The notes beneath the pieces were generated by a model that was not told the origin of the DNA, did no database searches, and was given only the letters and a program-made list of their open reading frames with translations. DNA of 59,804 nucleotides from the NCBI RefSeq assembly GCF_016863095.1, contig NZ_BOOF01000057.1, positions 1-59,804 of the forward strand. The letters run 5' to 3'. The translations under genes and the position numbers were made by a program. Below are positions 1 to 8,078 of the stretch, one piece after another. Every line of letters begins with the position of its first letter. The stretch's first letter is position 1. Origin of the DNA: Microbispora siamensis (lineage in GTDB: Bacteria; Actinomycetota; Actinomycetes; Streptosporangiales; Streptosporangiaceae).

Positions 1-100
1 GGCCACGGCGACGCAGCACGTCGCCGATCCCGACGCAGTTGTTCGTCGGCCCGTAGGCGCTCTCCGGCATGAACAGGATCGTCAAGGGCGTGGCCGTCAT
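1..100 (-). CDS. N-terminus of a possible GT-B glycosyltransferase (cut by window edge)
   Basis: Only the first 33 codons lie in the window, read leftward from an ATG at 100-98 that is preceded by a good GAGGAG ribosome site. The visible peptide begins MTATPLTILFMPE and continues with a Tyr-Gly-Pro-Thr-Asn-Asn stretch, a Gly-Ile-Gly-Asp motif and an Arg-rich turn. A short beta strand followed by a helix, with Gly-x-Gly near residue 27, resembles the first Rossmann unit of macrolide-type (GT-B) glycosyltransferases. That assignment is pattern recognition on a fragment and could be wrong. The gene is divergent from the TetR gene at 218. Confidence 0.4.
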   Translation of the reverse strand, partial: MTATPLTILFMPESAYGPTNNCVGIGDVLRRRG

Positions 101-121
101 TCGGGGCTCCTCAAATGTTAG

Positions 122-137
122 TTGAAGCGTGATTCAA
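122..137. promoter_or_regulatory. Candidate operator, TTGAA-N6-TTCAA
   Basis: A perfect 5-bp inverted repeat with a 6-nt spacer sits in the 117-bp divergent gap between the glycosyltransferase-like gene and the TetR gene. Its position suits autoregulation by the TetR protein. The arms are short, so chance is a real alternative. Confidence 0.25.
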
Positions 138-217
138 ATACGTCCCTGATACACCCGTCAAGACCTGGGGGGTATCGTGTCGGGCTAAATGAAGCGAGGT
201 GCAATGACAGGGGTGGG

Positions 218-835
218 ATGACACAGCGCAAGAGCAAGGCGGACCGGCGGCTCGACCTCATCGAGGCGGCCCACAGGGCGATGCTCCTGCACGGCGCCGA
301 GGGGGTCCACCTCAACCAGATCGCCGAGGAGGCGGGGCTGACCTCCGGCGCGGTGCTCTACCACTACCCCGATCTACGCGACCTGTTGATCGAGGCGCAC
401 CACGCCGGCATGGAGCGGTTCTACGAGCGGCGGATGAAGAAGATCAGCGGCATCTCCGACCCGGTCGAGAAGCTGATCGTCACGATTCGCTCGGGCCTGC
501 CCGACGGCCCGGACGACCCCGGGGTCAGGCTGCTGTGCGAGCTCGGCGGCGCGGCCGGCCGCAACCGCGTCTACGCGACGCTGCTGACCACGCTGTTCGA
601 CCGGCAGGTGTCGATGTACCAGACGATCCTGGAGACGGGCGCCGCCCACGGCGTCTTCACGCTGGCGCAGGACTCCGAGACCATCGCCCGCAACCTGGTC
701 GCCCTGGAGGACGCGTACGGCTACCGCATCGTCGCCCGGCACCACTCCATCGACTCCGACAGGGCGGTCGAGCTGATCCTCGACTACGCCCGCCTGTCCA
801 CGGGCAATCCGCTCAGGCCCGCCGGTCGCCGCTGA
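218..835 (+). CDS. TetR/AcrR-family transcriptional regulator
   Basis: This 205-residue protein has the usual N-terminal TetR helix-turn-helix at about residues 10-60: an IAEEAGLTSGAVLYHY block followed by a ligand-binding helical domain. TetR proteins repress nearby genes until a small ligand binds. I chose the ATG at 218, with an AGGGGTGGG ribosome site just upstream, because the longer reading frame from 122 has no TetR-like sequence before residue 33. The 3' end overlaps the convergent transporter ATPase gene by 23 bp (813-835). Its target may be the divergent glycosyltransferase-like gene or the polyamine-type transporter; the sequence does not decide. The ligand is unknown. Confidence 0.88.
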   Translation: MTQRKSKADRRLDLIEAAHRAMLLHGAEGVHLNQIAEEAGLTSGAVLYHYPDLRDLLIEAHHAGMERFYERRMKKISGISDPVEKLIVTIRSGLPDGPDDPGVRLLCELGGAAGRNRVYATLLTTLFDRQVSMYQTILETGAAHGVFTLAQDSETIARNLVALEDAYGYRIVARHHSIDSDRAVELILDYARLSTGNPLRPAGRR

Positions 836-1880
836 CCCCCGTCGGGACGAGAGCGGCGTCCTCGGCGTCCCAGGAGACGGCGACCTCGGCGCCGGTCTCG
901 ACCCTGGCCCGCCCCTGCGTGGCCGCCAGCAGGTTGCGGTCGTGGCCCGCCAGGCTCAGCGCCACGTGGGAGACGCCGCCGTAGAAGCTGACGTCGACGA
1001 CCCGGCCGCGCAGCGCCCCCTGATCCTCCGTGACCGGGCCGAGGCGGATCCGCTCCGGCCGCACCGCGAGCATCGCCGTCTCGCCCTCCACGGGTCCCGC
1101 GGGCGCGGGGAGCAGTCCCAGCCCGTCCACCTCCAGTCCCTTTTCCGTCACCCTGCCGGTGAAGAGGTTGTTGGCCCCGATGAAGCCGGCCACGAACGGG
1201 GTGCGCGGCCGTTCGTAGAGGTCCGCGGGAGCATCCACCTGCTCGACCCGGCCGCCGTTCATCACGGCGATGCGGTCGGCGAGCGACATGGCCTCCTCCT
1301 GGTCGTGGGTGACCACGACGAAGGTGATGCCGACCTCGTGCTGCAGCCGCTTGAGTTCGAGCTGCATCTCCGATCGGACCTTCTTGTCCAGGGCGCTCAG
1401 CGGCTCGTCGAGCAGCAGCAGCCGGGGGCGCTTGACGACGGCCCTGGCCAGGGCGACCCGCTGGCGCTGCCCGCCCGACAGTTCGTGCGGCCTGCGGCGG
1501 GCCTGCGCGGTCAGGCCGACGGTCTCCAGCACGGCGCCGACCCGCTCCCGGATCTCCGCGCGGGGCAGCCGCTCCCGTTCCAGGCCGTACGCCACGTTCT
1601 TCTCCACGCTCATGTGCGGGAACAGGGCGTACGACTGGAACATGAGGTTGACCGGGCGACGGTGCGCGGGGATCGCGAGCAGGTCGGCCCCGTCGAGCCG
1701 CACCGAGCCGGTGTCCGGCTGCTCGAACCCGGCGAGGATCCGCAGCAGGGTGGTCTTGCCGCAGCCGGACGGCCCCAGCAGGGCGAAGAACTCGCCCTGC
1801 CGGATGTCGAGGCTGACCGAATCGAGGGCGGTCACCTCGCCGAAACGGCGGCTCACGCCGTCGATGGATATGAGAGTCAT
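813..1880 (-). CDS. potA: PotA-like ABC transporter ATPase subunit
   Basis: A 355-residue ABC ATPase of the spermidine/putrescine importer family (PotA/FbpC type). Walker A is GPSGCGKT at residues 36-43, the LSGGQ signature at 134-138 and the Walker B/catalytic Asp158-Glu159 follow; a C-terminal TOBE-like region gives the usual family length. It powers uptake through the two permeases just upstream. The ATG at 1880 overlaps the permease stop codon as ATGA, indicating translational coupling, so the longer in-frame extension upstream is out of frame with real coding. It is last in a four-gene operon transcribed leftward. The substrate is not shown by the ATPase; see the binding protein at 3506. 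Confidence 0.93.
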   Translation of the reverse strand: MTLISIDGVSRRFGEVTALDSVSLDIRQGEFFALLGPSGCGKTTLLRILAGFEQPDTGSVRLDGADLLAIPAHRRPVNLMFQSYALFPHMSVEKNVAYGLERERLPRAEIRERVGAVLETVGLTAQARRRPHELSGGQRQRVALARAVVKRPRLLLLDEPLSALDKKVRSEMQLELKRLQHEVGITFVVVTHDQEEAMSLADRIAVMNGGRVEQVDAPADLYERPRTPFVAGFIGANNLFTGRVTEKGLEVDGLGLLPAPAGPVEGETAMLAVRPERIRLGPVTEDQGALRGRVVDVSFYGGVSHVALSLAGHDRNLLAATQGRARVETGAEVAVSWDAEDAALVPTGVSGDRRA

Positions 1881-2650
1881 CGCAGGGCCTCGGTCAGTCT
1901 GGTCAGGCGCTGCGCGACGATCACGACGGTGAAGCTCACCGCGAGCAGCAGCGTCGCCAGCGCGTTGATCTCGGGGGTCACGCCGAACCGCACCATGGAG
2001 TAGATGACGATCGGCAGCGTCGGCTCGGACGGAGCCGCGGTGAAGAACGCGATCACGAACTCGTCCAGCGAGAGCGTGAAGGCGAGCAGCGCCCCCGCGA
2101 CGATGCCCGGGGCGAGCGTGGGCAGTGTGATCTTCACGAACGTCGTCAGCGGGGCCGCGCCGAGGTCCCGGGACGCCTCCTCCAGCGACGTGTCCATCCC
2201 GCCGAGCCTCGCCCGTACGACGGCCGTGACGAAGGCCATGCCGAAGACGGTGTGCGCGATCAGCACGGAGTGCAGCCCGAGCGTCAGCTTGATCGCGGAG
2301 TAGAACACCAGGAGTCCGATCGCGATGACGAGGTCGGGCAGGATCGCGGGCAGGGTCGAGAGGGCGTCGAGCAGCCGGGAGCGGGTGTGGCGGGCCAGGC
2401 CGACCGCGAGCAGCGTGCCGAGCACCGTGGACAGCACCGTCGAGCCGAGGGCGACGATCAGCGTGTTCACCAGCCCGGTGCGGATCGAGTCGTTCTCCGC
2501 CAGCCTGCCGTACCAGTCCAAGGAGAAGCCGCCCCACGTGTAGGGCGACTTGTTCCGGTTGAACGACATCACGACGAGCACGACGATCGGCGCGTACAGG
2601 AACAGGTAGGTCAGCCAGAAGGGCAGCCGGAGCCAGCCGTGTCTACGCAC
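1877..2650 (-). CDS. potC: PotC-like ABC transporter permease
   Basis: This 257-residue membrane protein has about six hydrophobic segments and the cytoplasmic EAA-type loop (EEASRDLGAAPLTTF, about residues 157-171) by which permeases contact the ATPase. It matches the second permease (PotC) of polyamine-type importers in order and length. Translation probably starts at GTG 2650, which overlaps the end of the upstream permease by 8 bp; its own stop overlaps the ATPase start by 4 bp. All four genes of this operon overlap, so the proteins are likely made in fixed ratio. Confidence 0.9.
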   Translation of the reverse strand: MRRHGWLRLPFWLTYLFLYAPIVVLVVMSFNRNKSPYTWGGFSLDWYGRLAENDSIRTGLVNTLIVALGSTVLSTVLGTLLAVGLARHTRSRLLDALSTLPAILPDLVIAIGLLVFYSAIKLTLGLHSVLIAHTVFGMAFVTAVVRARLGGMDTSLEEASRDLGAAPLTTFVKITLPTLAPGIVAGALLAFTLSLDEFVIAFFTAAPSEPTLPIVIYSMVRFGVTPEINALATLLLAVSFTVVIVAQRLTRLTEALR

Positions 2651-3509
2651 CGCGTCCCGCCCTCCGCGCGGCCCACGCCTGGGCGAACAGCAGCAGCACG
2701 AGCACGGCGATCACGGCCAGCGCCAGCACCGACCCGAACGGCCAGTCGCGGGCCTTGAGGAACTGGTCGCGGATGAGGTTGCCGACCATGATCCGGCGCC
2801 CGCCGCCGAGCAGCTCCGGGATCACGAAGTTGCCCAGGCTCGGCACGAACACGAACACGCAGCCGGTCAGCACGCCGGGCAGCGACAGCGGGAGCGTGAC
2901 GGACCAGAACGTCCTGGCGGGCCGCGCGCCCAGGTTCGCCGAGGCCTCCCGCAGCTCCGGGTCCAGCTTCTCCACGGCGGAGTACAGCGGGAGGATCATC
3001 AGCGGGAGATAGGCGTAGAGCAGCCCGGCGACGATGGCGCCGTCGGTGTAGAGCAGTTCCACCGGCCCCAGCCCGAGCGCCTTCAGCCCGGAGTTCACCG
3101 GCCCCTCGGAGTTGAGCAGCACGATCCAGGCGTACGTGCGGATGAGGAAGTTCGTCCAGAACGGCAGCACGACCGCCACCAGGGCGATCACCTTCCACCG
3201 GGCGGGCAGCTTCGCGATCAGGTACGCCGTGGGGTACCCGAGCAGCAGGGCGAGCAGCGTCGTGATCGCCGCGAGCTTCACCGACCCGATCACCACGTCG
3301 AGGTAGAGCGGGTCGGCGAGGCGGGTGAAGTTCTCCCCCGTCGGCTCGTAGAGCACTCCGCCGAACCGGCCCCGCCGGAACACGGTGTAGCTCAGCACCA
3401 GCGCCAGTGGGACCAGCATGAAGACGGTCAGGAAGCCGAACCCGGGCCCCATGGTCGCGACGCGGCCGGCCGCCTTCCCGAGAAGGCGGGCGGGCTGTCG
3501 GGCCGTCAT
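2643..3509 (-). CDS. potB: PotB-like ABC transporter permease
   Basis: A 288-residue permease with about six membrane segments and an EAA loop (REASANLGARPARTF, about residues 188-202). It is the PotB-position subunit of a spermidine/putrescine-type importer. ATG 3509 overlaps the stop of the upstream binding-protein gene as ATGA, and the gene overlaps the next permease by 8 bp, so the start is well fixed. The operon order binding protein, PotB, PotC, PotA is common in actinobacteria. Confidence 0.9.
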   Translation of the reverse strand: MTARQPARLLGKAAGRVATMGPGFGFLTVFMLVPLALVLSYTVFRRGRFGGVLYEPTGENFTRLADPLYLDVVIGSVKLAAITTLLALLLGYPTAYLIAKLPARWKVIALVAVVLPFWTNFLIRTYAWIVLLNSEGPVNSGLKALGLGPVELLYTDGAIVAGLLYAYLPLMILPLYSAVEKLDPELREASANLGARPARTFWSVTLPLSLPGVLTGCVFVFVPSLGNFVIPELLGGGRRIMVGNLIRDQFLKARDWPFGSVLALAVIAVLVLLLFAQAWAARRAGRGA

Positions 3510-4600
3510 TGCGCCGCCGAGACCTCGGTGGACAGGCGCGTGTACGCGCTGGAGGCCTCGCCCAGGTCGACCAGGCTCTCACCCTTGAGCAGCTCGGACG
3601 GGGGCTCCGCCAGAGTCGGGTAGCTCTCGAGCAGCTTCGGGTCGACCTTGTCCATGGCCGCCTTGTTGGGGATCCTGTAGAGGATGTTCGCGGGCACCCA
3701 GCCGTGGACCTCGGGGTCGAGGATGTAGTTGATGAAGGCGTGCGCCGCCTCCTTGTTCTTGGAACTCTTCAGGATCACCATCGTGTCCGCCCAGAGGTCG
3801 CTGCCCTCCTTCGGCACCACGAACTTGATGTTCTTCTCCGACGTCGGGCACCAGCCGTCCCAGGCCTCGACCATCGCGGCCTCGCCGGACTTGAGCCGGT
3901 CGCCGAACGTGGTGTCGTCGTAGGCCAGCAGGTCGGGCTTGACCTTCAGCAGCAGCTCCTTGGCCTTGTCGAGCGTGGCCTGGTCCGTGGTGTTGACCGA
4001 GGCTCCGAGCAGCTTGAGCGCCGGAAGCGCCAGCCACCGCTCGGTGGTCATCATCGTGATCTTCTTCTTCAGGTCCTTGGCCGGTTCGAGCAGGTCCTTC
4101 CAGCTCGTCGGCGGGGTCTTCACTAGGTCGCTGCGGTAGCACAGCCCGGTGGTCCCCCAGGTGTACGGGACGGAGAAGACGTTCCCCTTGTCGTAGGCGA
4201 GCTGGGACGCCTCGGGGTAGAGGTTCTTCAGGTTCGGGATCAGCTCGCGGTGGAGGGGCTCGAGCAGGCCCTGCGCGTTGAGCGCCTGCGCGTACTGACC
4301 GGACACGAACGCCACGTCGATGCCGCTGTCGCCGCCGGCGGTCAGCTTGGCCATGATCGTCTCGTTCGTGTCGTGGATGGCGACCTTGGTGTCGAAACCG
4401 AGCTTGGCCTTCACTCGCTCCGGCAGATCCTTCGGGCTGTACCCGTCCCAGATGGAAATCGTCAGGCTCTGCTTGGATAGGTCCGCGCTGGCGTTGAGCG
4501 TCGTGGGCGCGGAGTCGGTGGCCGCGCCGCCGCCACCACAGGCGGTCAACGCGGAGGCCAGACAAACAGAAGCCACGACGACGGGCACGCGACGTGTCAT
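3506..4600 (-). CDS. potD: PotD-like substrate-binding lipoprotein
   Basis: First gene of the leftward transporter operon, 364 residues. The N-terminus is a lipoprotein signal ending in an LTAC lipobox, so the mature protein should be anchored outside the membrane by a lipidated Cys. The body has the PotD/PotF pattern: a WDGY strand near the start, GIDVAFVSG, and VPYTWGTTGL in the ligand cleft. The family usually binds spermidine or putrescine, but the divergent neighbours are a sugar-kinase-like protein and a SIS protein, so an amino sugar or other cationic ligand is possible (inference). I chose ATG 4600 because it gives a clean signal peptide; the frame upstream lacks family-like sequence. 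Confidence 0.87.
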   Translation of the reverse strand: MTRRVPVVVASVCLASALTACGGGGAATDSAPTTLNASADLSKQSLTISIWDGYSPKDLPERVKAKLGFDTKVAIHDTNETIMAKLTAGGDSGIDVAFVSGQYAQALNAQGLLEPLHRELIPNLKNLYPEASQLAYDKGNVFSVPYTWGTTGLCYRSDLVKTPPTSWKDLLEPAKDLKKKITMMTTERWLALPALKLLGASVNTTDQATLDKAKELLLKVKPDLLAYDDTTFGDRLKSGEAAMVEAWDGWCPTSEKNIKFVVPKEGSDLWADTMVILKSSKNKEAAHAFINYILDPEVHGWVPANILYRIPNKAAMDKVDPKLLESYPTLAEPPSELLKGESLVDLGEASSAYTRLSTEVSAAQ

Positions 4601-4675
4601 GGGGGGCTCCCTTGCATGAGGAATGGCGGCGCCAGTGTTGCACGATAGCTCAACGTGGACAAAACTTCGGAGCCC

Positions 4676-4715
4676 ACGTAAAACCTGTAATTTGGTTGTG
4701 TTGTTGAATTTACGT
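4676..4715. promoter_or_regulatory. Inverted repeat ACGTAAA/TTTACGT in the divergent promoter region
   Basis: A perfect 7-bp inverted repeat (4676-4682 and 4709-4715) flanks a 26-nt AT-richer spacer in the 127-bp gap between the transporter operon and the kinase/SIS pair. The AT-rich centre could hold promoter elements for one or both directions, and the arms could bind one regulator controlling both operons. No adjacent gene is an obvious regulator for it. Confidence 0.35.
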
Positions 4716-4727
4716 TCAGGAGATTGA

Positions 4728-5819
4728 GTGGAAGGCTCCCGCTGGCCTCGGGTGACCGAGGAGCCGGACGGCGTCCTCACGCTGGAGATCGGCGACGGAG
4801 TCACCGGGTGCGTCCTGCGCGATCTGGCGCGGGGGTTCGCTCCGCCGCCCTTCTCGGTGCGGGCGCTACGGCCGCTGCCGCCGGTGCCGCCAGGGGAGCG
4901 ACCGATCACCGTGGACCAGACCAACCAGTCGGTGATCGCTGGTGACACCGTGGTGGTCAAGTGGTTCCCCCGGCCCTCGCGTGCCCCGCACCCCGCCCCC
5001 GGGCTGCTCGCCCATCTGGCCGGCTTCGGCCGTATGGCCACGCCGTACGCGGCGGTCTACTGGGAGGACGCGCTGGTCGCCCTGGTGACGGCGTACCTGC
5101 CCGAGGCGCGGGACGGCTGGGAGTGGTGCGTCGACGAGGCCGAGGCCGGCCGCACCGGCTTCGCCGCCGAGGTCGGCGCGCTCGCCGCCGAACTGCACCT
5201 CGCGATGGCCACCCCGTCCGCGGTCTTCCCCGACCCCGTACGGCTGTCGCCGCCCGGCGGCGAGGGGGCGTGGCGGACCCGCGCCGAGGAGGCGCTGCGT
5301 GAGGCCCTGGCGCTGACGGACGGCGCGGACGGCGCGTGGCTGGCGGGGCGGGCCGAGGCCCTGCGCCGCGAACTGGAGCCCCTCGCCCGCGTCCCCGCCA
5401 CACCGCTGATCCGCGTCCACGGCGACCTGCACGTGGGACAGATCCTGCGCTGGCGGGACGGCTACGCGGTGGTCGACTTCGACGGGAACCCGACCGTGGC
5501 GGACGCCGACCCCTACCAGCCCGCGGCCCGCGACCTCGCGCAGCTCACGACAAGCGTGGACCACGCGGGGCAGGTGGCGGTCAGACGCAGGTCCGCCGAC
5601 CCGGACGCGACGGCCGCCTGGGCCGACGCGGCGCGCCGGGACCTGACGGCGGCCTACACCCGGACGCTCGCGCGGGCCGGCCGCGCCGACCTGCTCGACC
5701 GGTCGCTGCTGCGGCCGTTCGAGGTCGAGCAGGAGTGCCGCGAACTGATCTACGCCGCCCGCCACCTGCCGCGCTGGCGGTACGCGCCGATGGGCGTGCT
5801 GCGCACCTGGTACGCCTGA
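4728..5819 (+). CDS. Maltokinase/glucosamine-kinase-like phosphotransferase
   Basis: A 363-residue kinase of the aminoglycoside-phosphotransferase fold. The catalytic loop HGDLH is at residues 231-235 with a following GQIL, and the metal-binding DFDG is at 250-253. The HGDLHxGQxL signature is typical of the actinobacterial maltokinase and glucosamine-kinase branch rather than of antibiotic-resistance enzymes. It probably phosphorylates a sugar with ATP in the cytoplasm. GTG 4728 has an AGGAG site at the right distance. The next gene, a double-SIS protein 16 bp downstream, would fit processing of a sugar phosphate, and the divergent importer could supply the substrate. Glucosamine is my preferred substrate but is an inference. 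Confidence 0.72.
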   Translation: MEGSRWPRVTEEPDGVLTLEIGDGVTGCVLRDLARGFAPPPFSVRALRPLPPVPPGERPITVDQTNQSVIAGDTVVVKWFPRPSRAPHPAPGLLAHLAGFGRMATPYAAVYWEDALVALVTAYLPEARDGWEWCVDEAEAGRTGFAAEVGALAAELHLAMATPSAVFPDPVRLSPPGGEGAWRTRAEEALREALALTDGADGAWLAGRAEALRRELEPLARVPATPLIRVHGDLHVGQILRWRDGYAVVDFDGNPTVADADPYQPAARDLAQLTTSVDHAGQVAVRRRSADPDATAAWADAARRDLTAAYTRTLARAGRADLLDRSLLRPFEVEQECRELIYAARHLPRWRYAPMGVLRTWYA

Positions 5820-5841
5820 AGACTTTTCGAAGGAGATGGAT

Positions 5842-6783
5842 GTGGACGCGGGGCTCTTCCTTGCCGACCTGGAGGCGAAGCCGGAGGCGCTGGAGGCGCT
5901 GGCCGGCCTCCTGGACGGCGGCGATCCGTTCGAGGGGCTGACGCGGCGGTTCGACCGCGTGGTGTTCCTCGGCATGGGCAGTTCGCGCTACGCGGCGGGG
6001 GTGGCGGCGCAGCGGCTGCGGGCGGCCGGGGTGGACGCCGTCGCGGAGTACGCCTCCGCCGCGCTCGGCACCCCGCCCGGCCCGCGCACCGCCGTCGTCG
6101 TCGTGTCGGCGACGGGCGGCAGCCGGGAGACGCTCGACGCCCTGGCCCGCCATCGGGGCAGGTCGTTCGTCGTGGCGCTGACCAACCGGCCCGGCTCTCC
6201 CGTGACCGAGGGCGCCGACCTGGTCGTGCCGATGCTCGCGGGCGAGGAGCGGGGCGGCGTCGCCTGCCGGACCTTCCAGCACACGCTCGCCCTTCTGCTC
6301 ACGCTCGCCGAGGGCCCCGATGCCGTGGCGGGCCTCGTACGGCGGGCCGCGGCGGCCACCGCCGACCTGCTGGACCGGCGGCGTGAGTGGCTGGCGGACG
6401 CCGTGCGGCTGCTCGACGGGCCGCACGGCGTCTACACGATCGCGCCGGCCGAGCGGCTGTCGTCGGCCGAACAGTCGGCGCTGATGTTCCGCGAGGGACC
6501 GCGCATCCAGGCGGACGCGTGCGAGACGGGCGACTGGGCGCACGTGGACGTCTATCTCACCAAGACCCGCGACTACCGGGCCGTGCTGTTCCCCGGGTCG
6601 CGCTACGACGAGCAGGCGATGGAGTGGATCCGCATGCGCGGGTCGCGCGTGCTGGCCGTCGGCGGGGAGGTCGAGGGACAGGCGGCGGCGGTGCGCTACC
6701 GCCACGACGACGACCCGGACGTCGCTCTGCTCACCGAGACGCTGGTGGCCGAGCTCGTCGCCGCGACGCTCTGGGGGCGGTGA
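5842..6783 (+). CDS. Double SIS-domain protein (GlmS-isomerase-like)
   Basis: About 313 residues with two SIS (sugar isomerase) domains. The first has GMGSSRYAA and a VSATGGS phosphate-binding loop; the second has an EQSALMFREGP segment. It resembles the isomerase half of glutamine:fructose-6-phosphate transaminase and amino-sugar deaminases but lacks the glutamine amidotransferase domain. It would isomerise or deaminate a phosphorylated amino sugar, consistent with its pairing with the kinase gene. Start choice: an ATG at 5836 abuts the AAGGAG ribosome site with no spacing, so the in-frame GTG two codons later at 5842, with 6-nt spacing, is more likely. Confidence 0.75.
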   Translation: MDAGLFLADLEAKPEALEALAGLLDGGDPFEGLTRRFDRVVFLGMGSSRYAAGVAAQRLRAAGVDAVAEYASAALGTPPGPRTAVVVVSATGGSRETLDALARHRGRSFVVALTNRPGSPVTEGADLVVPMLAGEERGGVACRTFQHTLALLLTLAEGPDAVAGLVRRAAAATADLLDRRREWLADAVRLLDGPHGVYTIAPAERLSSAEQSALMFREGPRIQADACETGDWAHVDVYLTKTRDYRAVLFPGSRYDEQAMEWIRMRGSRVLAVGGEVEGQAAAVRYRHDDDPDVALLTETLVAELVAATLWGR

Positions 6784-6794
6784 GTCTCCGGAGG

Positions 6795-7451
6795 TCAGCT
6801 CCCGAGGAGCCACCGCGCCGCCCGCCGCAGCAGGGCGCGGCGCATCGGGTTCCCGTACGACCGGGTGTCGTGGCCGAGCGCGTCGTACACCACCCTGCCG
6901 CCCGCCACGGTTCTCGCCCACAGCAAGGGCTGGTCCCCCGAGTACGCCAGCGGCTCCACGTCCGGGAGGACGTCGAGATCGGTGTAGACCTCGTCGGTCA
7001 CCTCGAAGCCGGCCAGGTCGTCGACGATCGGATGACCGGCGCCGAGCCGGACCTTCGCCCTGCCGATCGGCGGGTGATAGGACGTGCCCCACCTCCAGGC
7101 GCCGCCCAGGATCTCGGCCCACTCCGGCCAGTCGTCGAAGCAGAGCGAGGCGGTGTGCACGGCCAGCAGCCCGCCGCCCCTCGCGAGGTGATCGAGCAGC
7201 GTCCGCCTGACGGAGTCCGGCGTCTCGAAACGCCAGCGGTCCCGCTCCTCCTCGAAGTCGTCGCCGTCCATCGTCCATCGGAACGCGTTGACCGTGATCA
7301 GGTCGACCGGCGCGGGCGCGGCCAGGGCTCCGGCGACGTCCTCGGTGATCTCCGACTCGACGCCGATCTCGGCGAGCACGCCCGCGAGGGCGGCCGAGGT
7401 GGCCGGGAAGTCGTGGGCCACTCCCCCGGACAGGATGAGGTTGCGCGGCAT
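6795..7451 (-). CDS. ThuA-like domain protein (class I glutamine-amidotransferase-like fold)
   Basis: A 218-residue protein matching the ThuA (trehalose utilisation) family: an N-terminal ILSGG strand, a GGGLLAVHTAS block where a nucleophile elbow would sit, and RVVYDALGHDTRSY near the C-terminus. ThuA-like proteins act in sugar catabolism but most are biochemically undefined. ATG 7451 is preferred over the TTG two codons earlier, since AGGGTGA is well spaced from it. It converges on the SIS gene with an 11-bp gap and follows the MarR gene in the same direction 44 bp downstream, so it may share the MarR transcript. Confidence 0.75.
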   Translation of the reverse strand: MPRNLILSGGVAHDFPATSAALAGVLAEIGVESEITEDVAGALAAPAPVDLITVNAFRWTMDGDDFEEERDRWRFETPDSVRRTLLDHLARGGGLLAVHTASLCFDDWPEWAEILGGAWRWGTSYHPPIGRAKVRLGAGHPIVDDLAGFEVTDEVYTDLDVLPDVEPLAYSGDQPLLWARTVAGGRVVYDALGHDTRSYGNPMRRALLRRAARWLLGS

Positions 7452-7495
7452 AGGCAATCACCCTAGATGCGAAGGACCCACACCGGCCGCGGTGG

Positions 7496-8002
7496 TCAGG
7501 GCTGGGCGCGGTCGCCGAGTGCGAGCAGGACGTCCCTGAGCTGGTCGGCCAGGGCGCGCGTGGCCGGTTCCGGCACGTCCGCCAGCAGTTCCCGGTGCGC
7601 CTCGGTCGTGGCCAGCGACAACTCCTCGGCCCTCTCGACGCCGAGCGGCGTGAGCCGGACCCACGAGCTGCGCCCGTCCGCCGGATCGGGCTCCCGCTCC
7701 ACCAGCCCCGCCGCGACCAGCCGCTGCAGGATGTTGCTCGTCCCCCCGGTCGTGAGCATCAGGTGGGAGGCCAGCCTGCTCGGCTTGAGCCGATAGGGCC
7801 GGCCGGCCCGGCGGAGGGTGGCGAGGACGTCGAACTCCGCGTACGTCAGGCCGTAGCGGCCGAGCACCGCCTGTGTGACCTCCTCGATGCGGGCCTTCAG
7901 GCGGCTGACGCGCTTGACGATCTCCAACTGGACGGTGGCCGCCTCCGGCAGTTCGGCCCGCCATCCCTCGATCATCTCGTCGACCCGGTCCCGCTGTCGC
8001 AT
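7496..8002 (-). CDS. MarR-family transcriptional regulator
   Basis: A 168-residue MarR-type winged-helix repressor: helices leading to LTYAEFDVLATLRRAG, the recognition segment LASHLMLTTGGTSNILQRL, and the DPADGRSSWVRLT wing. MarR proteins are dimers that release DNA when a phenolic or other small ligand binds. The gene is divergent from the amidohydrolase at 8079, and a double palindrome (8031-8057) lies between them, which suggests it represses both itself and the amidohydrolase. The ligand may be the amidohydrolase substrate. Confidence 0.88.
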   Translation of the reverse strand: MRQRDRVDEMIEGWRAELPEAATVQLEIVKRVSRLKARIEEVTQAVLGRYGLTYAEFDVLATLRRAGRPYRLKPSRLASHLMLTTGGTSNILQRLVAAGLVEREPDPADGRSSWVRLTPLGVERAEELSLATTEAHRELLADVPEPATRALADQLRDVLLALGDRAQP

Positions 8003-8030
8003 GGGGTTGAGCCTAGTCCCTCACCCTGAT

Positions 8031-8057
8031 AGCTTTTCAGAAAGCTTTATTGAAAGC
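8031..8057. promoter_or_regulatory. Tandem MarR-type operators, GCTTT-N4-AAAGC twice
   Basis: Two perfect inverted repeats, GCTTTTCAGAAAGC (8032-8045) and GCTTTATTGAAAGC (8044-8057), share one GC dinucleotide. They lie 29 bp upstream of the MarR start and 21 bp upstream of the amidohydrolase start, where a bound repressor would block both promoters. The AT-rich arms stand out from the high-GC background. Confidence 0.65.
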
Positions 8058-8078
8058 ATTCCGGAAAGAGGAATTCCC

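Noticed and set aside
122..217. The longer TetR start at 122
   Set aside because: The extra 32 residues are not TetR-like, and the ATG at 218 has a better ribosome site.
5581..7461. A 626-residue minus-strand open frame over the kinase, SIS and ThuA genes
   Set aside because: It crosses three supported genes and has only low-complexity Arg/Gly/Ala text.
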